This document shows positions 35,997 through 45,285 of a DNA stretch of 64,000 bases, piece after piece; the stretch's first letter is position 1, and every line of letters begins with the position of its first letter. Where the stretch lies: NCBI RefSeq assembly GCF_017874215.1, contig NZ_JAGGLB010000021.1, positions 124,001 to 188,000 of the forward strand, read 5' to 3'. The position numbers and the translations under genes are program-made. The notes below the pieces were generated by a model, which made no database searches, was not told where the DNA came from, and was given only the letters and a program-made list of their open reading frames with translations. Source of the DNA: Paenibacillus eucommiae (GTDB lineage: Bacteria; Bacillota; Bacilli; Paenibacillales; NBRC-103111).

Positions 35997-37072
35997 TCAC
36001 TTACTTCAACCATCCAGCCAAACGGATCAGCAAGGCTTCCTTTTTGAATGCCGGTTAAGGTATCGTAGAGTTTTTTGGAAAGCTCACCTGTTTGACCGTC
36101 CTGGATGACAAGCTTTTCTCCCTTCCAGCTTAGTTCGCCAATCGGCGAAATTACGGCTGCTGTTCCTGTGCCGAAAGCTTCTTCTAAAGTGCCGTTTCTA
36201 CCAGCTTCGTATAATTCCTCAATAGAAATCATTCTCTCTTCGATGGGAATATCCAAATGCTTTAACAGCTGGATCATGGAGCTGCGGGTGATGCCGTCCA
36301 GAATACTTCCATTCAGCGCTGGTGTCAGGACGGTGCCATTAATTTTAAAAAACACATTCATGCTGCCCACTTCCTCAATATAAGTCCGATGAACGCCATC
36401 CAGCCATAAGACTTGGGAATAACCCAGCTCTTTGGCTGCTTCTTGTGCTTTTAGACCTGCTGCATAATTGCCCGCTGTTTTGGCCTCGCCAACTCCCCCA
36501 ATAACGGCACGAACGTACTCGGCCTCTACAAAGATTTTAACCGGATTTATCCCTTCAGGATAATAGGCGCCAACCGGCGACATGATGATGATAAATTGAT
36601 AATGCTCAGAAGGAGATACGCCTAACGCAGGTTGAGTAGCGATCACAAAAGGGCGGATATACAACGAAGTCCCGGCCCCCGATGGGATCCAGTCCTGATC
36701 GGCCGCAATCAATTGCTGCAAGGCTGAAAGAAAGAGAGCTTCATCCAGCTGTGGCACACTTAATCGTTCATTGGAGCGGTTCATTCGCTCGATATTTTTT
36801 TGAGGCCTGAATAGCAGTGTTCTCCCATCCCCGGTTCTATAGGCCTTGAGCCCTTCGAAAATGGTTTGTCCATAATGAAACACTTTGGCTGCAGGGTCGA
36901 GCACAATCGGCTGATAAGGAACAATACGGGGATGATACCAGCCTTTCTCCTGAGCGTAATCCATCACAAACATATGATCGGTAAAATGAACCCCGAAACC
37001 AAGCTGATCCTGAGGTGGCTTTGTTTTCTTATGTTTATTTCTCTCTACTTTTATTTCCAAAGGGTTCACCAT
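35975..37072 (-). CDS. ilvE: Branched-chain amino acid aminotransferase
   Basis: About 365 residues, fold-type IV PLP enzyme. Motifs are VFHYGQTIFEGLKAYR, LYIRPFVIATQPALG, GNYAAGLKAQEAAKELGYSQ (catalytic Lys in AKTAGNYAAG, LKAQ region), EEVGSMNVFF and GTGTAAVISPIGEL. It interconverts branched-chain amino acids and their 2-oxo acids. ATG 37072 has AGGAG 11 bases upstream; GTG 37084 is possible. The stop and the last residues (SETPSGVL) lie inside composite repeat copy 2, so the natural C-terminus may have been altered. Transcribed opposite to the dehydrogenase operon. Confidence 0.92.
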   Translation of the reverse strand: MVNPLEIKVERNKHKKTKPPQDQLGFGVHFTDHMFVMDYAQEKGWYHPRIVPYQPIVLDPAAKVFHYGQTIFEGLKAYRTGDGRTLLFRPQKNIERMNRSNERLSVPQLDEALFLSALQQLIAADQDWIPSGAGTSLYIRPFVIATQPALGVSPSEHYQFIIIMSPVGAYYPEGINPVKIFVEAEYVRAVIGGVGEAKTAGNYAAGLKAQEAAKELGYSQVLWLDGVHRTYIEEVGSMNVFFKINGTVLTPALNGSILDGITRSSMIQLLKHLDIPIEERMISIEELYEAGRNGTLEEAFGTGTAAVISPIGELSWKGEKLVIQDGQTGELSKKLYDTLTGIQKGSLADPFGWMVEVSETPSGVL

Positions 37073-37175
37073 TCTGACTATCACTCCTAATTAATCATCT
37101 TAAATAACGACCTTGATTCTATAATAATTGAATACTATCATTCATTTCTATATATATAAAATATCTATTTTATTT

Positions 37176-37204
37176 ATATATCATACCTGGAAGGTATGAT
37201 ATAT
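37176..37204. terminator. Perfect 13-bp hairpin between ROK repressor and ilvE
   Basis: ATATATCATACCT-GGA-AGGTATGATATAT, just past the ROK gene stop. The flanks are AT-rich but without a T-run of usual length. It could be a terminator of the ROK gene or an operator near the ilvE promoter. Confidence 0.45.
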
Positions 37205-37212
37205 CCTGAAAT

Positions 37213-38340
37213 TCAGGAGATCAGCTTTGATTTAGCCAGAGTCAGGGCTCCGTATATACCTTCCAAATCACCGAAAGTGTTCATTTCTATTTCGAGAATA
37301 ACATTCGCAAATCGATTGGCACGCCTGCGGACCGTTCTTTTGAGTTCATCTAGTACAAGAGGCAGGCTATCGAACAAATGGCCACCCAAATAAATGCATT
37401 GCGGGTTGAATAGATTTACGACGTTGCTCAAAGCTATACCAATGGAGTTGCCAGCTTCGATGCAAACGTCCAGGGCGATTTTATTGTTTTGTTCGTAGGC
37501 TTCTACAAGAGAAGTATAGGTGCTGTCCAGTTCCAGATATTTTTCTTCAATAATTTGAAAGGGCCCATACATTTCCAGACAGCCGTAGTTGCCACACATA
37601 CATCGAGGGCCTTTCTCGTCTACGGTTATATGACCCAGAAGGCCTCCAACATTGCTGGCACCCCTAATTAAATGCCCGTTTATCATCATTCCGGCGACGA
37701 TGCCTTTACCAAAGTGAACGACCATAAAATTGTCTACATCTTTGGCCTGTCCTACAAGTCTTTCAGCAAGCGCCATCGTCCGTCCGCCTTCTTCCAGAAA
37801 AACGGGGCAGCCGTAAGCTTGCTGCAGTGTGGAAACAATAGGTAAATCATCCCAGAAAGCAACATTCGGAATATCCAGAATTCGCGTTTGCTCCGTATTT
37901 ACAATTCCTGTGACACCAACTCCAATAGCATCGAGGGAATGGGGGGAAACACCATTTTGCTGCAGGAAATCGTTAATCCGACTGACTAGAGCTTCCAGTT
38001 TATTAGGTTCATGCAGATAGTCGGCCATGGGGGCATCTAATTGATACAGAAGGTTTAAATTGTTATCGGATATGGCGAAACGAACCCGGTAGCCGCCGAT
38101 ATCAATACCCAAGTAACGGAATCGGTCCGGATTGGAATGCAAAAAAACTTCCTTTCGCCCGGGTCCGCTGCTGATCCTTTCTCTTCCTTCTACAATATAC
38201 TTCTGTTCGATTAGTTCTTTTGTAATATTTGTAACTGCTGCTTGAGATAGTCCCGAACGAAAAGAGAGCTCCTTCCGCGAAATCTCGCGATGCAAGTTAA
38301 TCAATTTGAGTATAGAAAGCTGCGTTTCGGTAAGATTCAT
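37213..38340 (-). CDS. ROK family transcriptional repressor (XylR/NagC type)
   Basis: 375 residues. N-terminal HTH about 8-60 (ISRKELSFRSGLSQAAVTNI), sugar-kinase-like fold starting YLGIDIGGYRVRFAIS, and a zinc-binding ROK motif CMCGNYGCLEMYG at about residues 250-262, preceded by GHITVD. The phosphate-binding glycine loop of true kinases (GTG) is replaced (HFGKGIVAG), consistent with a repressor. It is divergent from the GH2 gene; two AT-rich inverted repeats in the shared intergenic region are candidate operators. Inducer is probably a sugar from the GH2 substrate. Confidence 0.9.
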   Translation of the reverse strand: MNLTETQLSILKLINLHREISRKELSFRSGLSQAAVTNITKELIEQKYIVEGRERISSGPGRKEVFLHSNPDRFRYLGIDIGGYRVRFAISDNNLNLLYQLDAPMADYLHEPNKLEALVSRINDFLQQNGVSPHSLDAIGVGVTGIVNTEQTRILDIPNVAFWDDLPIVSTLQQAYGCPVFLEEGGRTMALAERLVGQAKDVDNFMVVHFGKGIVAGMMINGHLIRGASNVGGLLGHITVDEKGPRCMCGNYGCLEMYGPFQIIEEKYLELDSTYTSLVEAYEQNNKIALDVCIEAGNSIGIALSNVVNLFNPQCIYLGGHLFDSLPLVLDELKRTVRRRANRFANVILEIEMNTFGDLEGIYGALTLAKSKLIS

Positions 38341-38350
38341 ATCTGTATCC

Positions 38351-38382
38351 TTTCAAGAATTGATTTGTTGAATTAATTATAC
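38351..38382. promoter_or_regulatory. Imperfect inverted repeat near the ROK start
   Basis: AATTGATTT-GTTG-AATTAATTAT resembles the arms of the better palindrome at 38462-38490 and lies just upstream of the ROK gene, suggesting autoregulation. Confidence 0.4.
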
Positions 38383-38461
38383 AGCTTTATGTTGAAGAAA
38401 ACCATTTCACTAATGAAAATTTGATCGATAAAAGGGGTTTACATTTATATTTTTTGATAAT

Positions 38462-38490
38462 ATAATTGATTAATCAAGTGAATCAATTAT
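38462..38490. promoter_or_regulatory. Palindromic operator between ROK and GH2 genes
   Basis: ATAATTGATT and AATCAATTAT form 10-bp perfect arms separated by 9 bases. XylR/NagC-type ROK repressors bind AT-rich palindromes of this spacing. The remaining intergenic bases up to 38680 show no gene. Confidence 0.55.
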
Positions 38491-38684
38491 ATAGATATTA
38501 TTTAAATGATTATTTATTTTGTTTCGTAGAGGAAGTGATTTCATTATTTTATACATGTTATAGGGGTTAAATAAATACATTACTGAGTGAATCATTTTTT
38601 TGGAAATTGTAAAGCGAGAATGCTTCATCCGAGTTGGTTAACCAGAACATTGGGTACTGAAAGCCAATGATCACGAGATACCAA

Positions 38685-38699
38685 TTGCAAGCGCTACCA
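38685..38699 (+). promoter_or_regulatory. cre site (CcpA operator)
   Basis: TTGCAAGCGCTACCA matches the consensus WTGNAANCGNWNNCW at every position. It lies 28 bases before the GH2 start codon, where CcpA would block transcription in the presence of preferred sugars. Confidence 0.75.
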
Positions 38700-38726
38700 T
38701 TAAAACAGCAAGAGAAGGGAACTAAT

Positions 38727-40493
38727 ATGAAACGAAATCAAGTTGAATTAAGGGAATGGCAATATCAAGTTGATCAGGACAATCTGGGAGAGACAAGAGG
38801 TTGGTTCCAGCCCGAATGGGATAAATCCGGATGGCTTAAAGTGGAAGCTCCACAACCAAGGGACTATTACGAGAAAGCTTTCTGGAGCTACGAAGGGATA
38901 GGTTGGTACGCGGCTGAAGTTACAACAGACCTGGTAGATCTGAATTCCTTGCAGAAAATCGTATTTAACAGCGTTAGTGGCCATGCCCGGGTTTGGATCA
39001 ACGGTACTTATTTAGGCGAGCATTACGGCACCTATTTACCATTTGAATTTTGGATAACCCCTTATTTAGAGCAGAATGGGAAGAATGAAATCGTTATGCG
39101 TGTGGATAACCGGCATCGGGAAGAGTGGCTTCCAGGCGGACCGGTCGTGGAATGGGTTCAGTATGGGGGCATCTTGCAAAAAGTTACGATAGATTCTATC
39201 GGTTTTCAACATGTTTCCTCGCTCCAAATACGTACAGCTATGGGGGAAGCTGATAAAGCGGTCGTCATTTGCGAAATGGAGATTGCGAACCGCACTGATA
39301 CTTCGCTGGAAGGAATTGTACAGCTAGAGCTTCCAGAAGAAAAGCAGACGATAATATCCGAACATGCCGTACAATGCGGACCGAATGAGAGTACTATTGT
39401 TCAGTTTGAAATAGAGGTCTCTAATGCCGAGCTTTGGAGTTTAGAGAGCCCTTATCTATATACGTTGGGGGTCAAGCTTACTAGTGGACAAATGATTCTC
39501 GATGAGGTTAGTCAACGGTTCGGAATTCGAACAATCGAAAGTGTGGGCAACCAGATTTTGTTGAATGGAAAGCCTATCATGATAAAAGGATTTAACCGCT
39601 ATGATGAATATGCTGAGTATGGCCCTAACGTGCCGGAAAGCGTAATCCGGGAAGATCTTCTGAAAATTAAGAGCACGGGTGCAAACCTGGTCCGGGTTCA
39701 TTACCCGCAGGCTCCGGTTCATCTGGATATTATGGATGAAATCGGACTGCTGTTTATGGAGGAAGTTCCTTTGAACTGGTGGCTTAGTGAAGGAGCGGAC
39801 AGAACGTTTATTCCTGAAGTCGTTGACTTGGCAGAAAAGGCGCTTGAAGAGATGATCCGCCGTGATTGGAATCACCCATGCGTCATTGCCTGGAGTATGT
39901 GCAACGAGTCTGGAACGAACTCGGAAGACGGGGATGCATCTGTACGCAGACTGATGAGAAGAGCCAAGGAACTCGATCCTTCACGACTGGTAACTTTTGT
40001 GACGATAGGTTCAAAGGGACATGATGCGTTCGAGGAAGCCGATCTTGTCTGTATCAATCTTTATTATGGTTTGTTCCATCAGAAGTTAGCCTTGGAAATC
40101 TCGGAACTTGAGGAGCTCGTAAGGAAGCCGACCGAAAAGCATCTCAAAGAGACAGCGGAGGAATACCCTGGGAAGCCTGTTGTCTTAACGGAGTTTGGAA
40201 CGCACGGCATTTTGGGGTTGAAGGGAAATACCCGGTTTTCAGAAACTTACCAAGCGGCCTATTTGGAACAGGTGTGGACTGCAGTAATTCATTCCGGTGT
40301 GCAGGGAGGAGTAGTTTGGTGTTGGGCAGACTATTATCATCGCAGGAGTTTCATTGGCGATGGAGAGGTTATGTGGAACTCGCCGTATGGGCCGTATGGG
40401 GTGGTAACGATTGATCGTCAGGAGAAGGAAGGATTCGATACAGTATCACGACTTTTTAAACTGGAAAATCATAAGGAGGTTCTTCAGAAGTGA
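38727..40493 (+). CDS. Glycoside hydrolase family 2 protein
   Basis: 588 residues in three GH2 parts: sugar-binding jelly roll (about 1-175, WFQPEWDKSGWL, GHARVWINGTYLGEHYG), Ig-like (about 180-275), and TIM barrel (about 280-585). Acid/base Glu394 lies in WSMCNESGTN and nucleophile Glu489 in VVLTEFGTHG. This is the beta-glucuronidase/beta-galactosidase class; length is closer to beta-glucuronidase. There is no signal peptide, so it acts on imported oligosaccharides. ATG 38727 follows AGAAGGGA. Its stop overlaps the next start. Regulated by ROK and CcpA as the upstream sites suggest. Confidence 0.92.
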   Translation: MKRNQVELREWQYQVDQDNLGETRGWFQPEWDKSGWLKVEAPQPRDYYEKAFWSYEGIGWYAAEVTTDLVDLNSLQKIVFNSVSGHARVWINGTYLGEHYGTYLPFEFWITPYLEQNGKNEIVMRVDNRHREEWLPGGPVVEWVQYGGILQKVTIDSIGFQHVSSLQIRTAMGEADKAVVICEMEIANRTDTSLEGIVQLELPEEKQTIISEHAVQCGPNESTIVQFEIEVSNAELWSLESPYLYTLGVKLTSGQMILDEVSQRFGIRTIESVGNQILLNGKPIMIKGFNRYDEYAEYGPNVPESVIREDLLKIKSTGANLVRVHYPQAPVHLDIMDEIGLLFMEEVPLNWWLSEGADRTFIPEVVDLAEKALEEMIRRDWNHPCVIAWSMCNESGTNSEDGDASVRRLMRRAKELDPSRLVTFVTIGSKGHDAFEEADLVCINLYYGLFHQKLALEISELEELVRKPTEKHLKETAEEYPGKPVVLTEFGTHGILGLKGNTRFSETYQAAYLEQVWTAVIHSGVQGGVVWCWADYYHRRSFIGDGEVMWNSPYGPYGVVTIDRQEKEGFDTVSRLFKLENHKEVLQK

Positions 40494-41239
40494 AGATTTA
40501 CGATGCGAACTGCATGATCGGCACTTATGTAAGAGAACACGTTCCCATTCACGGGGTAGAAGAATTTGTTCAATTGGCATCGGAGATTGGTATCGAAAAA
40601 ACGCTAGCATACCATGCTGACGCCCGTTCCCTGAATCCTGTATTTGGAAATGTAAAGCTATTGGACATTTGCCGAAACCACTCTTTTATCGAACCGTGCT
40701 TTGTGATCTCTCCGCATTATAAGTACGATAAAGGCTGGATATTCATGGAGCAATTATTGATGGAAAACGATGTCCGCTTCGTTAGGTTATTCCCTAAAGA
40801 ACATGGATATACGCTTACTTCCGTTCATGTAACAGAAATGCTGGATATAGCCCGCAAGCTGAATCTTAACGTTATGTTGAGTTACAATATGATCTATCAA
40901 GAAAGCGGGGAAGAAAATCCTTACTTCGAAGAGCTTTGCCGCAGGTATAGAGATGTACGGTTTATTTTGACTGAAGCTCCCCACTTGCGGAATATGATGT
41001 GGTACAGCTATCTGGAACAGCATCCCAATGTGTATGTGGAAATGTCAACTAACGACAATTGGTTGACTTATGAGCAAACCGTTAGGTTATTTGGTTCCGA
41101 GAGGCTGCTTTTGGGAAGCAACATGCCATTCAATCATCCTGGTCCTTCCATCACAATGTTGGCTTATGCCGATATTTCAGAAACCGATAAAGCTAACATC
41201 TCCTATAAAAATCTGCAGCGTCTGATGGGGAGGGAATGA
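40490..41239 (+). CDS. Amidohydrolase-fold protein without metal ligands
   Basis: 249 residues of the amidohydrolase_2 type TIM barrel, starting MKIYDANCMIGTYV. The GTG start overlaps the GH2 stop. The metal-binding DxHxH of the family reads DANCMIG, and the usual Ser-Asp near the C-terminus reads LLGSNMPF, so neither metal His nor the final Asp is present. Its neighbour (41241) keeps both. It may be a non-catalytic partner of that enzyme. Function unknown; a role in processing the sugar acid or lactone released by the GH2 enzyme is a guess. Confidence 0.85.
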   Translation: MKIYDANCMIGTYVREHVPIHGVEEFVQLASEIGIEKTLAYHADARSLNPVFGNVKLLDICRNHSFIEPCFVISPHYKYDKGWIFMEQLLMENDVRFVRLFPKEHGYTLTSVHVTEMLDIARKLNLNVMLSYNMIYQESGEENPYFEELCRRYRDVRFILTEAPHLRNMMWYSYLEQHPNVYVEMSTNDNWLTYEQTVRLFGSERLLLGSNMPFNHPGPSITMLAYADISETDKANISYKNLQRLMGRE

Positions 41240-41240
41240 A

Positions 41241-42068
41241 ATGAACATTAGAGATTTAGCGAGAAACGGGCTCCCGCTTCAAGAAATCATGCTGATTGAC
41301 ATGCATTGTCATATCGGAGCTTATAACAATTTGTATATTCCCTATCTGGACGAGGATGAGCAGATCATTCAATACAACAAGACGATGGAGAGTGTGGGCG
41401 TCAATTATTCGGCGATTTCTATGCTAAGAGGGTTGGCAAGCGGGATATTGGGGTCTAACCTGGATCTCTACAACTATATGCAAAACGATGAAAAGCTTCT
41501 GGGGTGGGTGACGTATATTCCATCCCTGGTTAACGAGAGCCTTGATGTGGCAGAACGCTGTTTCGCTTTGTCCAAACAATACATCGGCATCAAAGTACAC
41601 CCGGAGATTAACCGTTATCCGATCACGGACCAGAACTACATACCCATGTGGGAATATGCCAATGACAAAGGTCTGATCGTACTGGCACATGCCTGGGGGG
41701 CCCATTCGGAACCATCCATGTTTCGGGAAATTGCTGCCACCTATACAAATACGAAGATTTTACTCGGCCATTGCGGCGGCAGGGAGCCCGAAATCTCTGT
41801 TGCCATTCAATTGGCTAACCAGTTTGACAACATATATCTAGATTTGAATGGGGCCTTCATTTATTCGAGAATTTGGCTGGAGAACATCGTACAGAGAGCG
41901 GATACTGCCAAAATTCTTTTTTCCAGCGACACGATGTTCAACAATATTTGTTGGGAAATCGGCCATGTTGCGTTTGCCAAAATTCCCGATTCCGTGAAGC
42001 TCGATATTCTGGGATTAAACGCCAAGCGTCTGCTGGCCGGAAACATCTGCAAAAAATCCAAATCATGA
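41241..42068 (+). CDS. Amidohydrolase family protein
   Basis: 275 residues, starts one base after the previous stop codon. Metal motif IDMHCHIG near residue 20, later His residues in IGIKVHPEINRYP, VLAHAWGAHSEPS and LGHCGGREPE, and the final Asp in LFSSDTMFNNI. These match an amidohydrolase_2 metal-dependent hydrolase, a group that includes decarboxylases and lactonases. Probably co-expressed with its metal-less paralogue and the GH2 enzyme. Cytoplasmic; no signal peptide. Confidence 0.88.
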   Translation: MNIRDLARNGLPLQEIMLIDMHCHIGAYNNLYIPYLDEDEQIIQYNKTMESVGVNYSAISMLRGLASGILGSNLDLYNYMQNDEKLLGWVTYIPSLVNESLDVAERCFALSKQYIGIKVHPEINRYPITDQNYIPMWEYANDKGLIVLAHAWGAHSEPSMFREIAATYTNTKILLGHCGGREPEISVAIQLANQFDNIYLDLNGAFIYSRIWLENIVQRADTAKILFSSDTMFNNICWEIGHVAFAKIPDSVKLDILGLNAKRLLAGNICKKSKS

Positions 42069-42087
42069 TGGGGGAAGGAAGTAGGTT

Positions 42088-43347
42088 ATGAAAACTAAAA
42101 AGGGGTTTCTGGTTGTTGTTTGTATCTTAGTTATGATGCTATTTACCGCTTGCAGTAATAGTGACAAAGAAAAAGAGGGAGAACCATCCGCAGAGAAGGT
42201 GACGCTCACCTTCTGGAAAGCGCCTCATTTTGCTAACGAGAAGGATGTATGGGCCACGATTATCCAAAAGTTCGAAACGGAGAATCCGAACATTCATATT
42301 GAGTTTCTAGAAACGCCGTGGGATGGTTGGGATCAAAAGTATACCGCCGCTTTTGCCGGACAAAACCCGCCTGATCTTTCGTATATGCCTGAATACTTTG
42401 TGAAATTCGCCAAAAATGGGCAATTAGCTGATCTGAGCACCTATTTTTCTGAAGAAGAACAGGCTAAATATTCGCAGAGCATCATTGATTATATGAGGAT
42501 AAATGGAAAAATCTATACAATGCCGTATATCGCAGCCAGCTCTGTCGTGCTGTATAACAAAGATTTGTTCAAAGAGGCGAATGTTCAACCTCCACAAACG
42601 TGGGAGGAGATGGTCGAAGTGTCACAGAAGCTGGCCACAGACGGACGCTATGCTGTCGCCGGAATATCTGAGCAGAACGTGATTGCCTGGATGGGGCAGG
42701 CTGGAGCATTTTTGTACGGCGATGGGAACAAGGATGTGAGCAAGTTGGGCTTCCATACACCGGAGGGCATCAAGGGGCTGCAGTATTTGGCGGATTTGGT
42801 GCTGAAATACGAAGTCGCGCCAAAGCCGACTGTGTTTACGAACGACGATCAAATGGGACAGGCGTTTTATAAAGAAAATAAAATAGCTATGATCATGGCT
42901 CAAGCTGGTTACATATCTACAGTTAGAACCAATGCCCCTGACTTTCCGCTTGGTGCGTTCTTGAATCCAGCGGGTCCGGCCGGCGATCCGAATAAACAGA
43001 GGGAAGCTTACGGCGGTCTTGGTATGCTGGCGATTGCAGAAAAATCGAAGCATAAGGACGAAGCTTGGACATTTATCCAATTCTTGACCTCCAAAGAAAA
43101 TGCAGGCCTGTATTTGGAGAAAGCGAATTTCCTTTCACCGCTGCCTGAAATCAACGAAGACATGTATGAGGGAGACGAAATCATGGATGTTGTCAAAGAA
43201 TCGATCAAAAATCTGCAGTTATATCCGCCTAACGACCGATTCAGCACAGTCTTTGACATCATACGCAATATGAAGGACGCCGTCCTGTTAGGAAGCAAAA
43301 CGCCGGAGCAGGCTATTAAGGATGCTATAAAAGAATATGAAAATTAA
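42088..43347 (+). CDS. Sugar ABC transporter substrate-binding lipoprotein
   Basis: 419 residues. Lipoprotein signal with FTAC (Cys about 22). Mature part is a CUT1 solute-binding protein: TLTFWKAPHFANEKDVWATI, YMPEYFVKFAKNGQLADL, YTMPYIAASSVVLYNKDLF, KAWTFIQFLTSKEN-like C-terminal block (DEAWTFIQFLTSKENA). It delivers an oligosaccharide to the two permeases that follow. GGGGGAAGG lies upstream. An ATPase gene is absent, as usual for CUT1 systems that share MsmX-type ATPases. Confidence 0.93.
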   Translation: MKTKKGFLVVVCILVMMLFTACSNSDKEKEGEPSAEKVTLTFWKAPHFANEKDVWATIIQKFETENPNIHIEFLETPWDGWDQKYTAAFAGQNPPDLSYMPEYFVKFAKNGQLADLSTYFSEEEQAKYSQSIIDYMRINGKIYTMPYIAASSVVLYNKDLFKEANVQPPQTWEEMVEVSQKLATDGRYAVAGISEQNVIAWMGQAGAFLYGDGNKDVSKLGFHTPEGIKGLQYLADLVLKYEVAPKPTVFTNDDQMGQAFYKENKIAMIMAQAGYISTVRTNAPDFPLGAFLNPAGPAGDPNKQREAYGGLGMLAIAEKSKHKDEAWTFIQFLTSKENAGLYLEKANFLSPLPEINEDMYEGDEIMDVVKESIKNLQLYPPNDRFSTVFDIIRNMKDAVLLGSKTPEQAIKDAIKEYEN

Positions 43348-43425
43348 ACGATAGCATACATGAAAACTCGACAAGCGGGGAAGCAGGATTTATCTTCGCT
43401 TGTCACGCATTTAAGGAGGGCTGAT

Positions 43426-44313
43426 ATGTCAACGATGAAAGTGAAATGGAAGCAGACGCTGGTGTCCTATTCCTTCGTGCTGCCGTATTTATCGCTGGCT
43501 GCGCTGTTTTCCATTCTCCCCATGATCCTTATCGTCTGCCTGAGCTTTACTCAGGGCAGTTTGCTGAATCTCAAGGCGATGGAGTGGATCGGATTCGATA
43601 ATTTCCTCAAAGTCTTTTCCAATGCCAATATATACTTGAGGGGATTTCTGAACACGTTGCTCTACATTGCCATCATCATTCCCTTAGGCCAATTCGTGTC
43701 TCTTCTGCTGGCTTTCTTGATTCGCAGAAAAAGCAGGACGAATGCGGTCTTTGAGACGGTCTTCTTCATGCCCTTAATTATTTCGATGGTTGCAGGCGGG
43801 GTGATATTCGCCTATGTTCTTTCCCAGAACGGCCCATTAAATTATTTGCTGATGACAATTGGCTTGCCGGCAGTGGATTGGTTTGGTAACCCATTCATGG
43901 CAAAACTGGCTGTGTGTATCCTGGAAATCTGGAAGGGTGCAACCTTTTTTACGTTTATTTATGTAGCTGCACTGCGTGGTATTCCATCCGAATATTCGGA
44001 TGCGGCCAAGATCGATGGCTGCTCTTGGTGGCAGGAAATTTGGCGGATTACGCTGCCGATGATTAAAAACGCCATTCTGCTGAACGTTGTTATGACTACC
44101 ATTTTCATAGGGCAAATTTTTGATTCGATTTTTATTCTAACTAACGGAGGGCCAGTGCGGGGAAGCGAGAGTGTCGTATTTTTCATTTATCGTGTGACAT
44201 TATTGGATGACAGGATTGGTATTGGAGCTGCGATGTCATTAATTTTTATGGCTTTTATACTTCTGATCTCTCTAATTCAAATGAGGACATTAAGATCGGA
44301 TACGGAATATTGA
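43426..44313 (+). CDS. Sugar ABC transporter permease 1 (MalF-like)
   Basis: About 295 residues with six hydrophobic segments. The EAA loop is EYSDAAKIDGCSWWQEIWRI followed by TLPMIKN. ATG 43426 was chosen because TAAGGAGG lies about 9 bases upstream; an in-frame ATG at 43360 would add 22 polar residues. Forms the channel with the next gene. Substrate probably the oligosaccharide cleaved by the GH2 enzyme. Confidence 0.93.
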   Translation: MSTMKVKWKQTLVSYSFVLPYLSLAALFSILPMILIVCLSFTQGSLLNLKAMEWIGFDNFLKVFSNANIYLRGFLNTLLYIAIIIPLGQFVSLLLAFLIRRKSRTNAVFETVFFMPLIISMVAGGVIFAYVLSQNGPLNYLLMTIGLPAVDWFGNPFMAKLAVCILEIWKGATFFTFIYVAALRGIPSEYSDAAKIDGCSWWQEIWRITLPMIKNAILLNVVMTTIFIGQIFDSIFILTNGGPVRGSESVVFFIYRVTLLDDRIGIGAAMSLIFMAFILLISLIQMRTLRSDTEY

Positions 44314-44340
44314 ATGATTTGTAAGGAAGGAGGAACTCGG

Positions 44341-45174
44341 ATGGTGAGTGATCGCCTGGTGCGTGAAATAGCTAGGTTTGCATTTCTAATCGTAAGTGCC
44401 TTAGGCATTTTATTACCTGTATGGCTGTTGTTGGTATCTTCATTCCGGCAGACGACAAATTTATTGAGCTACCCGCCCAAATTGTGGCCGGATGACGGAG
44501 ACTTTTCTAACTATATCAATCTTTTTACGGGGAATACCTACCACTTTGGCAGGTGGTTTTTGAACAGCGCGGTTGTATGCGGCGTGGGCGCGGTGTTCAT
44601 GCTTCTCTTTTGCTCCATGGCCGGCTACGCTTTCGCCAAAAAGCAATTTGCAGGAAAACAATTATTAATTGCTTTGATCTTGGCGACGACGATGATTCCG
44701 GGCATTGTGACGCTGATTCCAAGCTTTCTGATTGTGGATAAGCTGGGATGGACGAATTCGTACCTAGGTTTGATTTTGCCGACTATACCGAATGCTTTTG
44801 GCGTTTTTATGATGATGCAATTTATTCGGGTATTACCAGGGGAGCTTCTAGAGTCAGCCAAACTGGACGGATGCGGTGAGTATGGGATGTTCTTCCGGAT
44901 CGTGCTGCCGATCATTCAGCCTTCGCTTGGGGTACTGGCCATTTTTCATTTCATTTTGAATTGGGGCAGCTTACTGTGGCCGTTGATTATAACGACTGAA
45001 GAAAAGATGAAGACACTTCCTGTCGCTATAGCGGGAATGCGATCATTTGGACAGGTCACATCAGGGGAAATGATGGCAGCAACGTTTCTTTCATTTATTC
45101 CGCTCTTCGTTGTGTTCTTGTTTGCGAGAGAAAAATTTATCGAAGGTGTTACGGCTGGTGCGGTAAAGGGCTGA
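44341..45174 (+). CDS. Sugar ABC transporter permease 2 (MalG-like)
   Basis: About 277 residues, six hydrophobic segments, EAA loop ESAKLDGCGEYGMFFRIVLP. It ends with the typical FVEGVTAGAVKG-like tail (FIEGVTAGAVKG). ATG 44341 follows AAGGAAGGAGG; an upstream ATG at 44314 is in frame but lacks such a site. Last gene of the GH2 operon. Confidence 0.93.
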   Translation: MVSDRLVREIARFAFLIVSALGILLPVWLLLVSSFRQTTNLLSYPPKLWPDDGDFSNYINLFTGNTYHFGRWFLNSAVVCGVGAVFMLLFCSMAGYAFAKKQFAGKQLLIALILATTMIPGIVTLIPSFLIVDKLGWTNSYLGLILPTIPNAFGVFMMMQFIRVLPGELLESAKLDGCGEYGMFFRIVLPIIQPSLGVLAIFHFILNWGSLLWPLIITTEEKMKTLPVAIAGMRSFGQVTSGEMMAATFLSFIPLFVVFLFAREKFIEGVTAGAVKG

Positions 45175-45257
45175 TTCATTGTGTAAACGCAGGTGTTAAA
45201 AAGGTGTTAATCGGCAGTGATGACAAGATGTTCATATCGTTCAAATTTAATTGCTAG

Positions 45258-45280
45258 GAGAGCCCAAGTGGCTCTTTTTT
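45258..45280 (+). terminator. Terminator of the GH2/ABC operon
   Basis: AGAGCC-CAAGT-GGCTCT followed by seven T (45274-45280). A group II intron remnant begins directly after the T-run. Confidence 0.85.
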
Positions 45281-45285
45281 TGATT

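Noticed and set aside
37085..37212. T-box leader for ilvE
   Set aside because: The gap is about 130 bases and AT-rich; no T-box sequence or specifier stem was seen.
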